From: Flavobacterium sp. CFS9
Lineage (GTDB): Bacteria > Bacteroidota > Bacteroidia > Flavobacteriales > Flavobacteriaceae
NCBI RefSeq assembly: GCF_041154745.1
Contig: NZ_AP031573.1
Span: 3,224,001 to 3,288,000, forward strand
DNA: 64,000 bases
Reading direction: 5' to 3'
Shown: positions 19,759 to 27,190 of the stretch, in pieces
How positions within the stretch are numbered: position 1 is the first letter of the stretch
Layout: every line of letters begins with the position of its first letter
Made by a program: the position numbers and the translations under genes
The notes under the pieces: model-generated
What the model saw: the letters and a program-made list of their open reading frames with translations, nothing else
What the model was told of the DNA's origin: nothing
The model's database searches: none

Positions 19759-20166
19759 TTATTTGGTTTTCAGTAATTTTTCCAAATATTCGACTTTGTC
19801 TTTTTCGGCTTGGACCAAACGTTCATATAGTTTGATTTGCTGTTCATGGGCTTCTATTAATTTATCTAATGGATTGAATGTGCATCCATAATGTACTGCA
19901 GAAGAATTATCCACATGATATGTATTGCCAATAATATTTAAAACAGCTTCTTCCGAGAAATTCTTAATTGCCTCTACAGTAACTCCTAAGGCTTTTGCCA
20001 CTTCTGCTAGCCTTTCATCATCGATATCTTCACTATTTTCTAATATCGAAACAGTCTGCTGGTTTGTTCCCATAGCCTGAGCCAGCGCTTCCTGCTTCAT
20101 GTCTTTCAGTTCACGGATACGGCTGATTTTACGCCCTATGTGATTTGGTTTTGTTAATGTACTCAT
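19759..20166 (-). CDS. XRE-family transcriptional regulator
   Basis: 135 residues. An N-terminal Cro/C1-type HTH (residues ~10-68: ISRIRELKDMKQEALAQAMG, TNQQTVSILENSEDIDDE) is followed by a C-terminal coiled-coil segment (YERLVQAEKDKVEYLEKLL) for oligomerisation. It is divergent from the NTase/HEPN-like operon, with a cluster of GTAnnnTAC palindromes between them. A TATCTTTG box (20178-20171) lies so close to the ATG that the transcript would be leaderless or nearly so. Likely represses itself and the divergent operon. Confidence 0.85.
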   Translation of the reverse strand: MSTLTKPNHIGRKISRIRELKDMKQEALAQAMGTNQQTVSILENSEDIDDERLAEVAKALGVTVEAIKNFSEEAVLNIIGNTYHVDNSSAVHYGCTFNPLDKLIEAHEQQIKLYERLVQAEKDKVEYLEKLLKTK

Positions 20167-20170
20167 AGTT

Positions 20171-20279
20171 CAAAGATAATGATTAAGAATAAAAAAGTGT
20201 GATTTATGTATGATACAAAAAATTTCATGTATGGTACGGGAAAATTTGATACCGTACGGTACTAGTAATTGTTTATTTG
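20171..20279. promoter_or_regulatory. Divergent promoter region with XRE operator cluster
   Basis: Three related 9-nt palindromes: GTATGATAC (20208-20216), GTATGGTAC (20229-20237) and GTACGGTAC (20254-20262), the last inside a perfect TACCGTACGGTA palindrome (20250-20261). The minus-strand -7 box TATCTTTG is at 20178-20171. A plus-strand near-match TTTATTTG is at 20272-20279. The first site lies about where the -33 element of the regulator promoter would be. Binding by the XRE protein is inference. Confidence 0.6.
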
Positions 20280-20339
20280 CCAGTGTATTGAACAAAAATA
20301 CAATTTTTCGGACAAGTATCAATTAAAATAAATGAAATT

Positions 20340-22064
20340 ATGAATTATCAATTAAGAATTCCGGAGTCATACCCAATGCGGGAGCAGTTGGAAAAGGCTA
20401 TTATTGACCTTTTGGTCTTTGTTGAGGCAGGGACTATTTACATAAGTTTTGATAAACAATACAGTATGTTAATTATCATCACTTTTATTCTGAAAAAAAA
20501 TTGTGGACAAGATAGTTATGAAATGGAGCAGATTTCAAAGAAAGTATTAAAGTCCTACCCAAGTTTTATTTTCAGATTTATTAATGCTACTCATGCATCA
20601 CACGGATTTGAAAATGGAGCACCTTATCTTATCCGTCATTGTGCAATAAATGAACTGGTTTATTATGAGCCTGATAACAAAGTTTTCTTTCCTGTAAATC
20701 CCGATTCAGAAGAACTTATAAAAAGAGCCGGAATTAGTTTCAGGGAAAATAAAGAAGCTACCTTGGAGGATTTTCGCTCTGCATTGACCCATATAAAAAA
20801 CAATGAGAATATTGAAGCAGCCATAGAAATGCATCATGCGTATTGTTCGCTTTTTAGCTGTTATTTAGGATTTTTTATTGGAGAATTTGGAGAGGACATT
20901 GGCTTTAGCAACATATTGGAGGATTATAAAAGAATCATTGTATTTGTTCCTCATTTAAAAGAGATATTCGATTGCGAAATATCAGAAGACAAGGAAATTA
21001 TAATATCGCTTATGACCGCCCATAGCTGTAAGAATTTAAAAACTGTTATGGCGGATGTGAACATGGTTGTCCTTGAAAGAGCAAAGCAAAAGTTTGAGCT
21101 ACTGGACAATGAACTTGAAAGACAGTTCTTAGAATACACAGAATACTGCAAACAAAAAATGACTGGATTCAGTAATTTGCGTTTTCTGGGCAAATCCATT
21201 TTTACCGATAAAATCCAATCCAATTTTATATTGGATTTGGCACTACAGCAAATAAGTGCTTTGATTGCAGATTTTTTCAGAACCCGTGCAATTTATTGTT
21301 TTGGTTACCATGTAATTCATGACCAATCAGGAGCGGAAAACAGCAAATATTTTAGAAAAAGGCTCCCACGATATCATTTTTACTTGTTAGTACTTAATAT
21401 AGAGCATAAGGAAAATGCAATATCATTACTACAATCCCTTATCCGTGAAAAATTTGCAGATAAATATAAAATCACTATTCTAAATCATAGAGCACAATAT
21501 CTGCGTAAACAAAACCAAAATCAAAGATGTTTTTTTGATGCTGTAACAACAAATGGACTTTTGATATATAATAACCCATTACATCCAATATACTGTAAAA
21601 ACTTTGGAGTGGTGAGAGATTTTGAGTTTTCCAAAAACTATTGGCAGAACCGCATTTTGGCATCAGAACATTTTCTGATTCTTGTTCAGGATTCCAATGA
21701 ACCTGAAGTACCTCTAATTATAAATTCAATTCTTCAACAATCCATTAAACAGGCTGTAGTGGGACTTATTGATTTGTTTTTAGGATACCATCCCAATAAA
21801 TATTCTATAAGCTACCTATTTTCTCTGCTTTACTATTTGGATATTATTGAACTTCCATTTGATTTAAACAATGAAAAAGAAAGATTTCTCTATCAATTGC
21901 TTTCAGCCAACATGGATATGATCATGTATAAGGATTTAAAGCGTGAGAATGCAGAAGATAGTGACCTTCTTTTTAGTAAGTGTGAGAAATTCTTTGAATT
22001 GGCAGAACAGATTGGAAACAATGAAGTTCAGCGCATTGAAAATTTGAATAATGTTGAAACTTAA
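20340..22064 (+). CDS. NTase/HEPN-like protein (574 aa)
   Basis: 574 residues, cytoplasmic. I read two similar halves. The first has a degenerate nucleotidyltransferase-like part (GTIYISF, YSMLIIITFIL; LVYYEPDNKVFFP) followed by a helical HEPN-like segment (AAIEMHHAYCSLFSCYLGFF). The second half repeats this (NGLLIYNN; QAVVGLIDLFLGYHPN). No canonical GSxxxxD NTase motif and no clear RxxxxH nuclease motif is visible. It is the first gene of a three-gene operon with a smaller relative 11 nt downstream. Proteins of this look are common cargo of Bacteroidota mobile elements; function unknown. Confidence 0.6.
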   Translation: MNYQLRIPESYPMREQLEKAIIDLLVFVEAGTIYISFDKQYSMLIIITFILKKNCGQDSYEMEQISKKVLKSYPSFIFRFINATHASHGFENGAPYLIRHCAINELVYYEPDNKVFFPVNPDSEELIKRAGISFRENKEATLEDFRSALTHIKNNENIEAAIEMHHAYCSLFSCYLGFFIGEFGEDIGFSNILEDYKRIIVFVPHLKEIFDCEISEDKEIIISLMTAHSCKNLKTVMADVNMVVLERAKQKFELLDNELERQFLEYTEYCKQKMTGFSNLRFLGKSIFTDKIQSNFILDLALQQISALIADFFRTRAIYCFGYHVIHDQSGAENSKYFRKRLPRYHFYLLVLNIEHKENAISLLQSLIREKFADKYKITILNHRAQYLRKQNQNQRCFFDAVTTNGLLIYNNPLHPIYCKNFGVVRDFEFSKNYWQNRILASEHFLILVQDSNEPEVPLIINSILQQSIKQAVVGLIDLFLGYHPNKYSISYLFSLLYYLDIIELPFDLNNEKERFLYQLLSANMDMIMYKDLKRENAEDSDLLFSKCEKFFELAEQIGNNEVQRIENLNNVET

Positions 22065-22075
22065 AAATAAAGATC

Positions 22076-22912
22076 ATGTATCATAACATTTTAACTCAGA
22101 AGGATCAACCGGAATATCGTGCTGTAAAGAAGATCGTGAAACTACTTTTGGAGTTTGTGGAGATTGACAGTATTTACTTTTCGAAATCTGATGAAGAATC
22201 AAACCTTGGTATTCTTACAGTGATTATAAGTAAAAAAAGCCCTCAGTATTATGATGAAATTCGCGAGCACTTATGGAAAGTCATTAAAAATCACAATGAA
22301 TTTTCATTCTGCATTTTCGATAGAGACTGGATTAAGCGTGAGCTTAAGAAAGGAAATTTATTTTTTGTTCTGTATTGTAACCAAAGTATGCTTGTCTATA
22401 GTGAAGTCAACCATAAACTTGTTTTAGATGTAAAAGAAATAAAGCTGAAAAAGCTTCTAAGAAAGACCAGTGAAAGATATAAAATGTGGACGTCAGAGAA
22501 TGATATTATCGGAAGGGACTTAAAATACTATCAAAAGTGTGAAAATCATTTAATGGCATTATATGTCATACAACAACAGCTCCGTTATGTGTTTATAAAT
22601 GTTTCTGAATTACTAACAGGAGAATGGATATTTAGTGATAGTATCAAGGAACAGCAGAAGCATGTGAAGATGTTTCATAACTCGTTAGGTAAAGCATTTG
22701 ATCCAGAGCGTAAAGAAGAATGGACGGTTTTAAAAAAGCTTGATCGAGCACGCGAAGCTTTTCAATGGGGTAAGGAAATAGAGCCTATAGATGCTGAAGT
22801 GGTCGCATCGGCATTCGAAAAATTGGAATGGATGAAAAATGAAGTAAGGACATTATTTCAGCAGTACGCAGAAAAAACAAAGTTAATATTTGAAAGTTAT
22901 GGAAACAGATGA
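22076..22912 (+). CDS. NTase/HEPN-like protein (278 aa), relative of upstream gene
   Basis: 278 residues with the layout of one half of the preceding protein: an N-terminal sensor-like or NTase-like part (VEIDSIYFSKS; SMLVYSEVNHKLVLDV) and a C-terminal helical part (HLMALYVIQQQLRYVFINVS). Similarity in the spacing of IYFS and VYSE elements suggests the two genes arose by duplication. It starts 11 nt after the upstream stop and overlaps the next gene by 14 nt. Function unknown; possibly a partner subunit. Confidence 0.6.
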   Translation: MYHNILTQKDQPEYRAVKKIVKLLLEFVEIDSIYFSKSDEESNLGILTVIISKKSPQYYDEIREHLWKVIKNHNEFSFCIFDRDWIKRELKKGNLFFVLYCNQSMLVYSEVNHKLVLDVKEIKLKKLLRKTSERYKMWTSENDIIGRDLKYYQKCENHLMALYVIQQQLRYVFINVSELLTGEWIFSDSIKEQQKHVKMFHNSLGKAFDPERKEEWTVLKKLDRAREAFQWGKEIEPIDAEVVASAFEKLEWMKNEVRTLFQQYAEKTKLIFESYGNR

Positions 22913-23263
22913 AATAAAAAACTTAGAAACTATAAAAAGACTGGTATCAAACTGCTTCAGCACGTTGAAACCTTCCGATGATAACAACGGGGTTCATACC
23001 GCCGAGATAAGAATGTATGATTATTATGAACTGGCTTCGGTTATCAGAAACCTGATAAAATTATGTATTGTAGCACTTGATGACGACTCTGCCGAAGTTC
23101 CCATAACGATAAGAAATCAGAAAATTGATGTGGGCTTATATTTGGAATTGCCCTTCAGCTATTTCCTATTGATGAATTTGAACTTTTAAATGAAATTAGT
23201 TATTTATATCCTGCTAAAGATAATCAGCAGATAGATAAAATTAATACGGATTCTGATCCGTGA
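22899..23263 (+). pseudogene. Small partner gene broken by a frameshift
   Basis: The frame starting METDEIKNLE (22899) stops at 23189. In the other frame, reading from about 23145, a clean continuation IALQLFPIDEFELLNEISYL runs to a stop at 23261-23263. Joined at the short A-run in ttggaatt (about 23142-23148), the product would be ~121 residues; restoring one base gives YLEIALQLFPID. So this is either a 1-nt deletion or a sequencing error in the third gene of the NTase/HEPN-like operon. No domain recognised. Confidence 0.65.
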
Positions 23264-23400
23264 GAAAGTTGTTTTCTACCGCTTTCATATACATATTATG
23301 TCCAGGATTATTACCAAAAAGCATCTTATCTTTGTAAAAGCTAAAGAGAGTGTAAGTTTATTACAAATAAGCTTTATTGCTATTAATTCTGAAGGATTGC

Positions 23401-23470
23401 GAAGCGAAGAACGAGAAGGGCAATTATGCGCACTTTTCTGGTTGCGTCTAATATCCTATCTGTTGGCTTT
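23401..23470. repeat. Intra-element repeat, copy B
   Basis: Matches copy A at 18690-18750, with TTATGCGCACTT at 23424-23435 and conserved flanks (GAACGA before, TCTGG and GTC-AATA after). Same orientation. Confidence 0.5.
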
Positions 23471-23604
23471 TTTATTTTAGAGTGATGTGTTCTTTTCTCA
23501 ATATTCCTTAAAACTAAAATTAATACCAGATAAACAAGCATTTTGTAAGGCTTTTCAAAGCTGAAAATTTACTCTTGTGCATTTTGGGTTTTTAATGAAT
23601 GAGA

Positions 23605-23634
23605 GGTACAACTGGGGTACAACAAAAGTTGTAC
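23605..23634. promoter_or_regulatory. Operator-like motif GGTACAAC x2 plus inverted GTTGTAC
   Basis: GGTACAAC occurs at 23605-23612 and 23616-23623 (11 nt apart, about one helical turn) and GTACAAC-AAAA-GTTGTAC forms an inverted repeat ending at 23634. It lies upstream of the small ORF and the RteC-like gene. Binding factor unknown. Confidence 0.4.
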
Positions 23635-23696
23635 TTGCAGAGCGATTGATTAAATAGTTACTTTGAATAGTACAAAGTCAAAAAATATTTAAAAGC

Positions 23697-23831
23697 ATGA
23701 ATCAAAATCTCTTTCAAATTCATTATAGATCAAGAGAACAGTATTTTCAAATCAGTAATTACACACATTGCAATTTTGGAGTAGTTATTCAATTTTTTTT
23801 AAAAAAAAGCGACATGGTGTACAAAGCATAG
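23697..23831 (+). CDS. Possible small protein (44 aa)
   Basis: ATG at 23697, TAG at 23829-23831; begins MNQNLFQIHYRSREQYF. It lies between the operator-like repeats and the RteC-like gene, about 40 nt before the latter. No homology recognised; coding status uncertain. Confidence 0.25.
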   Translation: MNQNLFQIHYRSREQYFQISNYTHCNFGVVIQFFLKKSDMVYKA

Positions 23832-23871
23832 TAATATTTGCTTTCATTAGGAATCAGGAATAAAAAAATAA

Positions 23872-24300
23872 ATGAAAAGAGCTAAAACATATGAAATGAT
23901 AGATCATTTTTTTAATCTCGATATGAGGTTAAAAAATATAGAAAACTTAGTACTCTTAAATGAATCTGAGAATACTCAGAATAAAGTTTTATCATCTTGT
24001 AATAAATGCAAATGTTCTTATAATAAAATCGAGCTTGCAAATCTTTTTTATATTTTAATGGATGAACGCATTTTATATTTTGATTCAAATGATGCGAAAA
24101 AAAACCGAACCAGTTTTCAGGAATTTATAAGTGAAAATTTTACTTATAATGATAATGAAGGAGGCCAGAAGATGATAAGTGCAATAAATAGACAGTTTTC
24201 CGAATGTAAAGGCTATACTTATAAAGTGAAACAGATTAAATTTTTAAATGAATTTATTACAGTATTGCAGGAGCGCAAGAGAAGACTGGAGAGCTGGTAG
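23872..24300 (+). CDS. RteC-like regulator of mobile-element excision
   Basis: 142 residues. The C-terminal ~90 residues (ELANLFYILMDERILYFD; FISENFTYNDNEGGQK; KQIKFLNEFITVLQERK) match my memory of the RteC domain, known in CTnDOT-type elements as an activator of excision genes. The N-terminal part is shorter than in full-length RteC (~220 residues), with CNKCKC cysteines of unknown meaning. It is followed 44 nt later by a small HTH protein, a pairing common in Bacteroidota integrative elements. Confidence 0.6.
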   Translation: MKRAKTYEMIDHFFNLDMRLKNIENLVLLNESENTQNKVLSSCNKCKCSYNKIELANLFYILMDERILYFDSNDAKKNRTSFQEFISENFTYNDNEGGQKMISAINRQFSECKGYTYKVKQIKFLNEFITVLQERKRRLESW

Positions 24301-24344
24301 AATGGAAAGGAGGAAAAAATTAATAATAAGTAAAAAACTCACCA

Positions 24345-24635
24345 ATGATGAAGAAAGAAAAGTGGCAATCTTATGTGATGAAAGTGAAGGAGTTGATAGA
24401 GCCAGTGGTGGCAAGAATGGAAACAATTGATTTAAAAATCAGCCAGGGGAAAGGTTTGAGGCCTGAATATTATAGAAATGAAGATTTAAAAAAGATGTTC
24501 GGATTGTCAAATAATACAATAATAAAGTACAGGCAGACGGGAATTTTGCCTTACACTAAGCTAGGAGATATTTTTTTATATGATAGTGGTAAGATTGATA
24601 AAATATTGAGAAGCAATGGATCACTCAAAATTTAA
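24345..24635 (+). CDS. Small HTH DNA-binding protein (excisionase-like)
   Basis: 96 residues. The C-terminal half is a MerR/excisionase-like HTH: YRNEDLKKMFGLSNNTIIKY followed by RQTGILPYTKLGDIFLYDSG, the typical winged pattern of helix_turn_helix_17 proteins. The N-terminal half is a short helical extension. Such genes sit near attachment ends of Bacteroidota integrative elements and can direct excision. Here it ends ~160 nt before the first tRNA-Ser gene and follows the RteC-like gene. Confidence 0.75.
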   Translation: MMKKEKWQSYVMKVKELIEPVVARMETIDLKISQGKGLRPEYYRNEDLKKMFGLSNNTIIKYRQTGILPYTKLGDIFLYDSGKIDKILRSNGSLKI

Positions 24636-24729
24636 TTAGTTACCCAGATTAAAAAAAAACAGCTTAAAATAGAGTGGGTGACTGAAATAGGAACTGTTTT
24701 TGGGGCAGGGTTCGATACCATTTTAAGTG

Positions 24730-24765
24730 AAAAAGCCTTTAAACATCATTGTTTAAAGGCTTTTT
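24730..24765 (-). terminator. Terminator of tRNA-Ser copy 1
   Basis: Stem AAAAAGCCTTTAAAC / GTTTAAAGGCTTTTT with a 6-nt loop, 32 nt beyond the tRNA 3' end on the minus strand. The same hairpin recurs behind tRNA copy 2. Confidence 0.85.
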
Positions 24766-24796
24766 GCTTTTTAAAAGTCACTCTTTGGACTTTATC

Positions 24797-24884
24797 TGGC
24801 GGAGGAAGAGGGATTCGAACCCCCGGACCTGTTACAGTCAACAGTTTTCAAGACTGCCGCATTCGACCGCTCTGCCATTCCTCC
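24797..24884 (-). tRNA. tRNA-Ser(UGA), copy 1
   Basis: 88 nt including encoded CCA (24799-24797). Acceptor stem GGAGGAA/TTCCTCC, anticodon loop CTTGAAA with TGA at 24850-24848, long variable arm and GGTTCGAATCC T-arm, all as expected for a class II serine tRNA. It is nearly identical to the copy at 40855-40942. On the plus strand it gives a false protein containing [12 protein letters not shown]. This copy bounds the left side of the 16-kb island. Confidence 0.95.
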
Positions 24885-24914
24885 AGTATATACAATCATT
24901 TCTGATTGCGGGTG

Positions 24915-24922
24915 CAAAGATA
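24915..24922 (-). promoter_or_regulatory. -7 box of tRNA-Ser copy 1
   Basis: TATCTTTG on the minus strand, 31 nt upstream of the tRNA 5' end. I find no good TTG -33 element upstream, unlike copy 2. Confidence 0.55.
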
Positions 24923-25257
24923 GAATATTTTTTTGATTAGTGAAATTTTTTTTGATGCTATTTACAAAGAAATATTTTCTAAAGTTATAAGTGAGAAAAT
25001 TGCTATAAATATAGGATTTAAGGTTCAAAACCTTCTGTCATATGAGGAGTAAAATAAAGATTTTTATTGAAGAGAATTAAAAATAAGCAAAATTAATGGG
25101 CGGAGACAATGATTTTCAAAGCTTAAAATTCTTATTAAACAGAATTTCAAGATACGCATTTAAAATATATATCGAATAAAATAACTTTGAAGGTTAATTG
25201 TATTGTTATATAACACGATAATAAAATTTTGCGTAAATTTAGAAATAAAATTATTTT
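24923..25257. other. Intergenic, nothing recognised
   Basis: AT-rich sequence between tRNA copy 1 and the metalloprotease gene; no gene, repeat or hairpin seen apart from the tRNA promoter at its left end. Confidence 0.4.
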
Positions 25258-26061
25258 ATGAAATTTAGCCGTTTTATTTTATCTGCAATCTGTTTGGTAA
25301 TAAGTAACCTATCATCTGGTCAAGAAACTAATGATATTATTACAATACCAGTACTCTTTCACGTGGTTTTCGAGAATGACGAGCAAAAAAACATTAATAC
25401 AGATTTAATAAAAAAAGAATTAAATGATCTGCACGATGATTTTATGATGCTAAATAGGGATGTAATAAACGTTGAACCAATTTTTATAAAATTAATTGGT
25501 AATCCTCGTATCAAATTTATACTTGCTGCAGACCACCCTAGTGGAGGAATTATATTTATTAAAAAGACAAAAAAAGGCAGGTTCTATAAGTCGAGTCCGG
25601 TTATAAGCCCCGAGAGATACTTAAATGTTTATATCGGTAATATTTATAACCTGTTCAAGACAGTTGGTGTGGTTTATTCTTCCACACCTTGGGCAAGACC
25701 AGAATCAGATGCAATATTTTTAAATTATAGCAATATTGGAAAAGGAGAAAGACTGCTTACCCATGAAGCTGGACATTGGTTAGGCCTTCTTCACATCTTT
25801 CAGGACCGTAATCGATGCAAGGCAAAGTACGACGACGGCATTGTAGATACTCCTTGGCAAAAAAAAGCATCTGGAGATAAATCTGGTTGTTATGTACTTA
25901 ATTCATTTGAAAATACATGCGATCCTTTACTCCCAGCCATGTATAATAATTTTATGGATTATTCTAATTGTAGATATATGTTTACCAAAGGACAATGTGA
26001 GCTTATGCGTAGTAATTTGAAACAATATCGTCCAAACATGTTCAACGTTGCTGCTTTATAG
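25258..26061 (+). CDS. Secreted M43 (pappalysin-like) zinc metalloprotease
   Basis: 267 residues with a Sec signal peptide (FILSAICLVISNLSSGQ). The extended zinc motif HEAGHWLGLLH (~residues 175-185) and a downstream Met-turn (NNFMDYSNCRYMF) define a metzincin of the M43/cytophagalysin family. Cysteines around the active site (NRCKAKY, SGCY, ENTCDP) fit M43 disulfides. It lacks the C-terminal T9SS sorting domain often found on flavobacterial secreted proteases, so it may stay in the periplasm or be released otherwise. Its 3' end overlaps the convergent serine protease gene by 20 nt. Confidence 0.9.
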   Translation: MKFSRFILSAICLVISNLSSGQETNDIITIPVLFHVVFENDEQKNINTDLIKKELNDLHDDFMMLNRDVINVEPIFIKLIGNPRIKFILAADHPSGGIIFIKKTKKGRFYKSSPVISPERYLNVYIGNIYNLFKTVGVVYSSTPWARPESDAIFLNYSNIGKGERLLTHEAGHWLGLLHIFQDRNRCKAKYDDGIVDTPWQKKASGDKSGCYVLNSFENTCDPLLPAMYNNFMDYSNCRYMFTKGQCELMRSNLKQYRPNMFNVAAL

Positions 26062-27190
26062 CATCTATGCGTACAACTTTTTCACCGCTGCATTCAGGTA
26101 ACTTACACACAGGACTGTAATAGCAGTTACCATTGAATTGAAAATCTACCTCTCCAGATACCAGAACCCCTATTACTGAATGGGTTTTAGAATCAAATAC
26201 GGGTGAACCGGAATTGCCCATAAAACTGTCCAAGGTAGTATAGAAATATTGCGCTGAGTCTGCGTCAGAAATTGAAGCATTAACTGCGACTTTAAGAGGA
26301 AGACCACAAGAATGTCCAATCATGTAAATTTCATCACCGATTTTAACTGATTGGGATTCACTAAGTTTAAGGGGGGGGCTTTCAAGCCTTCGATCAACCT
26401 TGAATTCAACAGCGTCGATACCATAAAAATTATTTTTAATTGCTACTGGTATGTAAATATTGTCTTTAGAAAAAAAATTCTCAACGATACCGTTAGAATA
26501 AAGCAGGCGATACCCAAATATAATAACGTATTCTGATAACGGTTTTACAAACACATGTCTGGCAGTAATCATAGAATTATCTGAGATTATAAATCCTGTT
26601 CCTCCACCTAATACTGGTTGATTATAAAAGGGTTCATCTTCGCAAAGATTGAAAAACTTACCAAGAGTAGTATTTGTATCCAGATAATAATAGTGATCAG
26701 TTAGCTTTTTTATTTTGTTTTTTTCTACTATAATACCAACCGATTCACAACTCTTAAGTATTGCAGACTGCCATGGAACTAAAGGGTTCAATTGATGCAT
26801 TTCTATGCGGCTATCAAATTGTGTTTTACCTTTTAGCCGTGTGCCCTTTACTTTTATATCTTCGGAATCTTGATATTTTTTTCCACTTTCAAGGAGGTCA
26901 TCAATTATTTTTGCCTGTACATTAACTGCCATTTCAAATTTATCGACTTTGACGCCCTTTTTGCCGGCCTCCAATATTAAATTATCTTCAGTTTTAATTA
27001 TCATATCTTGTATTTCTGGTTCAGATTTTGCCTGTTGGATAATAACATTATACAATTCCTGAGATCGTGCCTTGACATTAAGATCTTGATAAAAATTCTC
27101 ATAACGGACCATATTATCCTTTACGTGGTGAATAGAGTCTTGCTGTGCATAAATCACAGCGGGCAGAAACAAAAACAATAAAAGTCTCAT
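26042..27190 (-). CDS. Exported trypsin-like serine protease with N-terminal helical domain
   Basis: 382 residues. Signal peptide LLLFLFLPAVIYAQ; residues ~20-190 are helical with no known domain; residues ~195-375 form a chymotrypsin fold with the triad visible as His in MITARHVF, Asp in GIDAVEF, and Ser in FMGNSGSPVF. It is the second gene of a pair: its ATG shares a base with the upstream stop (TAATG), so translation is coupled to the 1113-residue protein. The substrate is unknown; the neighbours suggest an envelope function. Confidence 0.85.
   Translation of the reverse strand: MRLLLFLFLPAVIYAQQDSIHHVKDNMVRYENFYQDLNVKARSQELYNVIIQQAKSEPEIQDMIIKTEDNLILEAGKKGVKVDKFEMAVNVQAKIIDDLLESGKKYQDSEDIKVKGTRLKGKTQFDSRIEMHQLNPLVPWQSAILKSCESVGIIVEKNKIKKLTDHYYYLDTNTTLGKFFNLCEDEPFYNQPVLGGGTGFIISDNSMITARHVFVKPLSEYVIIFGYRLLYSNGIVENFFSKDNIYIPVAIKNNFYGIDAVEFKVDRRLESPPLKLSESQSVKIGDEIYMIGHSCGLPLKVAVNASISDADSAQYFYTTLDSFMGNSGSPVFDSKTHSVIGVLVSGEVDFQFNGNCYYSPVCKLPECSGEKVVRIDAIKQQR

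Larger units (their letters stand above)
23264..23871. other. Intergenic region with repeat copy B and operator-like motifs
   Basis: It contains repeat copy B (23401-23470), the GGTACAAC repeats (23605-23634) and a 44-codon small frame (23697-23831). A 60-codon frame at 23298-23480 spans the repeat and is not convincing. Confidence 0.45.

Noticed and set aside
23298..23480. 60-codon frame between the frameshifted gene and RteC
   Set aside because: Spans repeat copy B and has no protein-like pattern.
24678..24940. Plus-strand frames containing [20 protein letters not shown] (also at 40823-41042)
   Set aside because: These are antisense readings of the two tRNA-Ser(UGA) genes, a well-known false protein.
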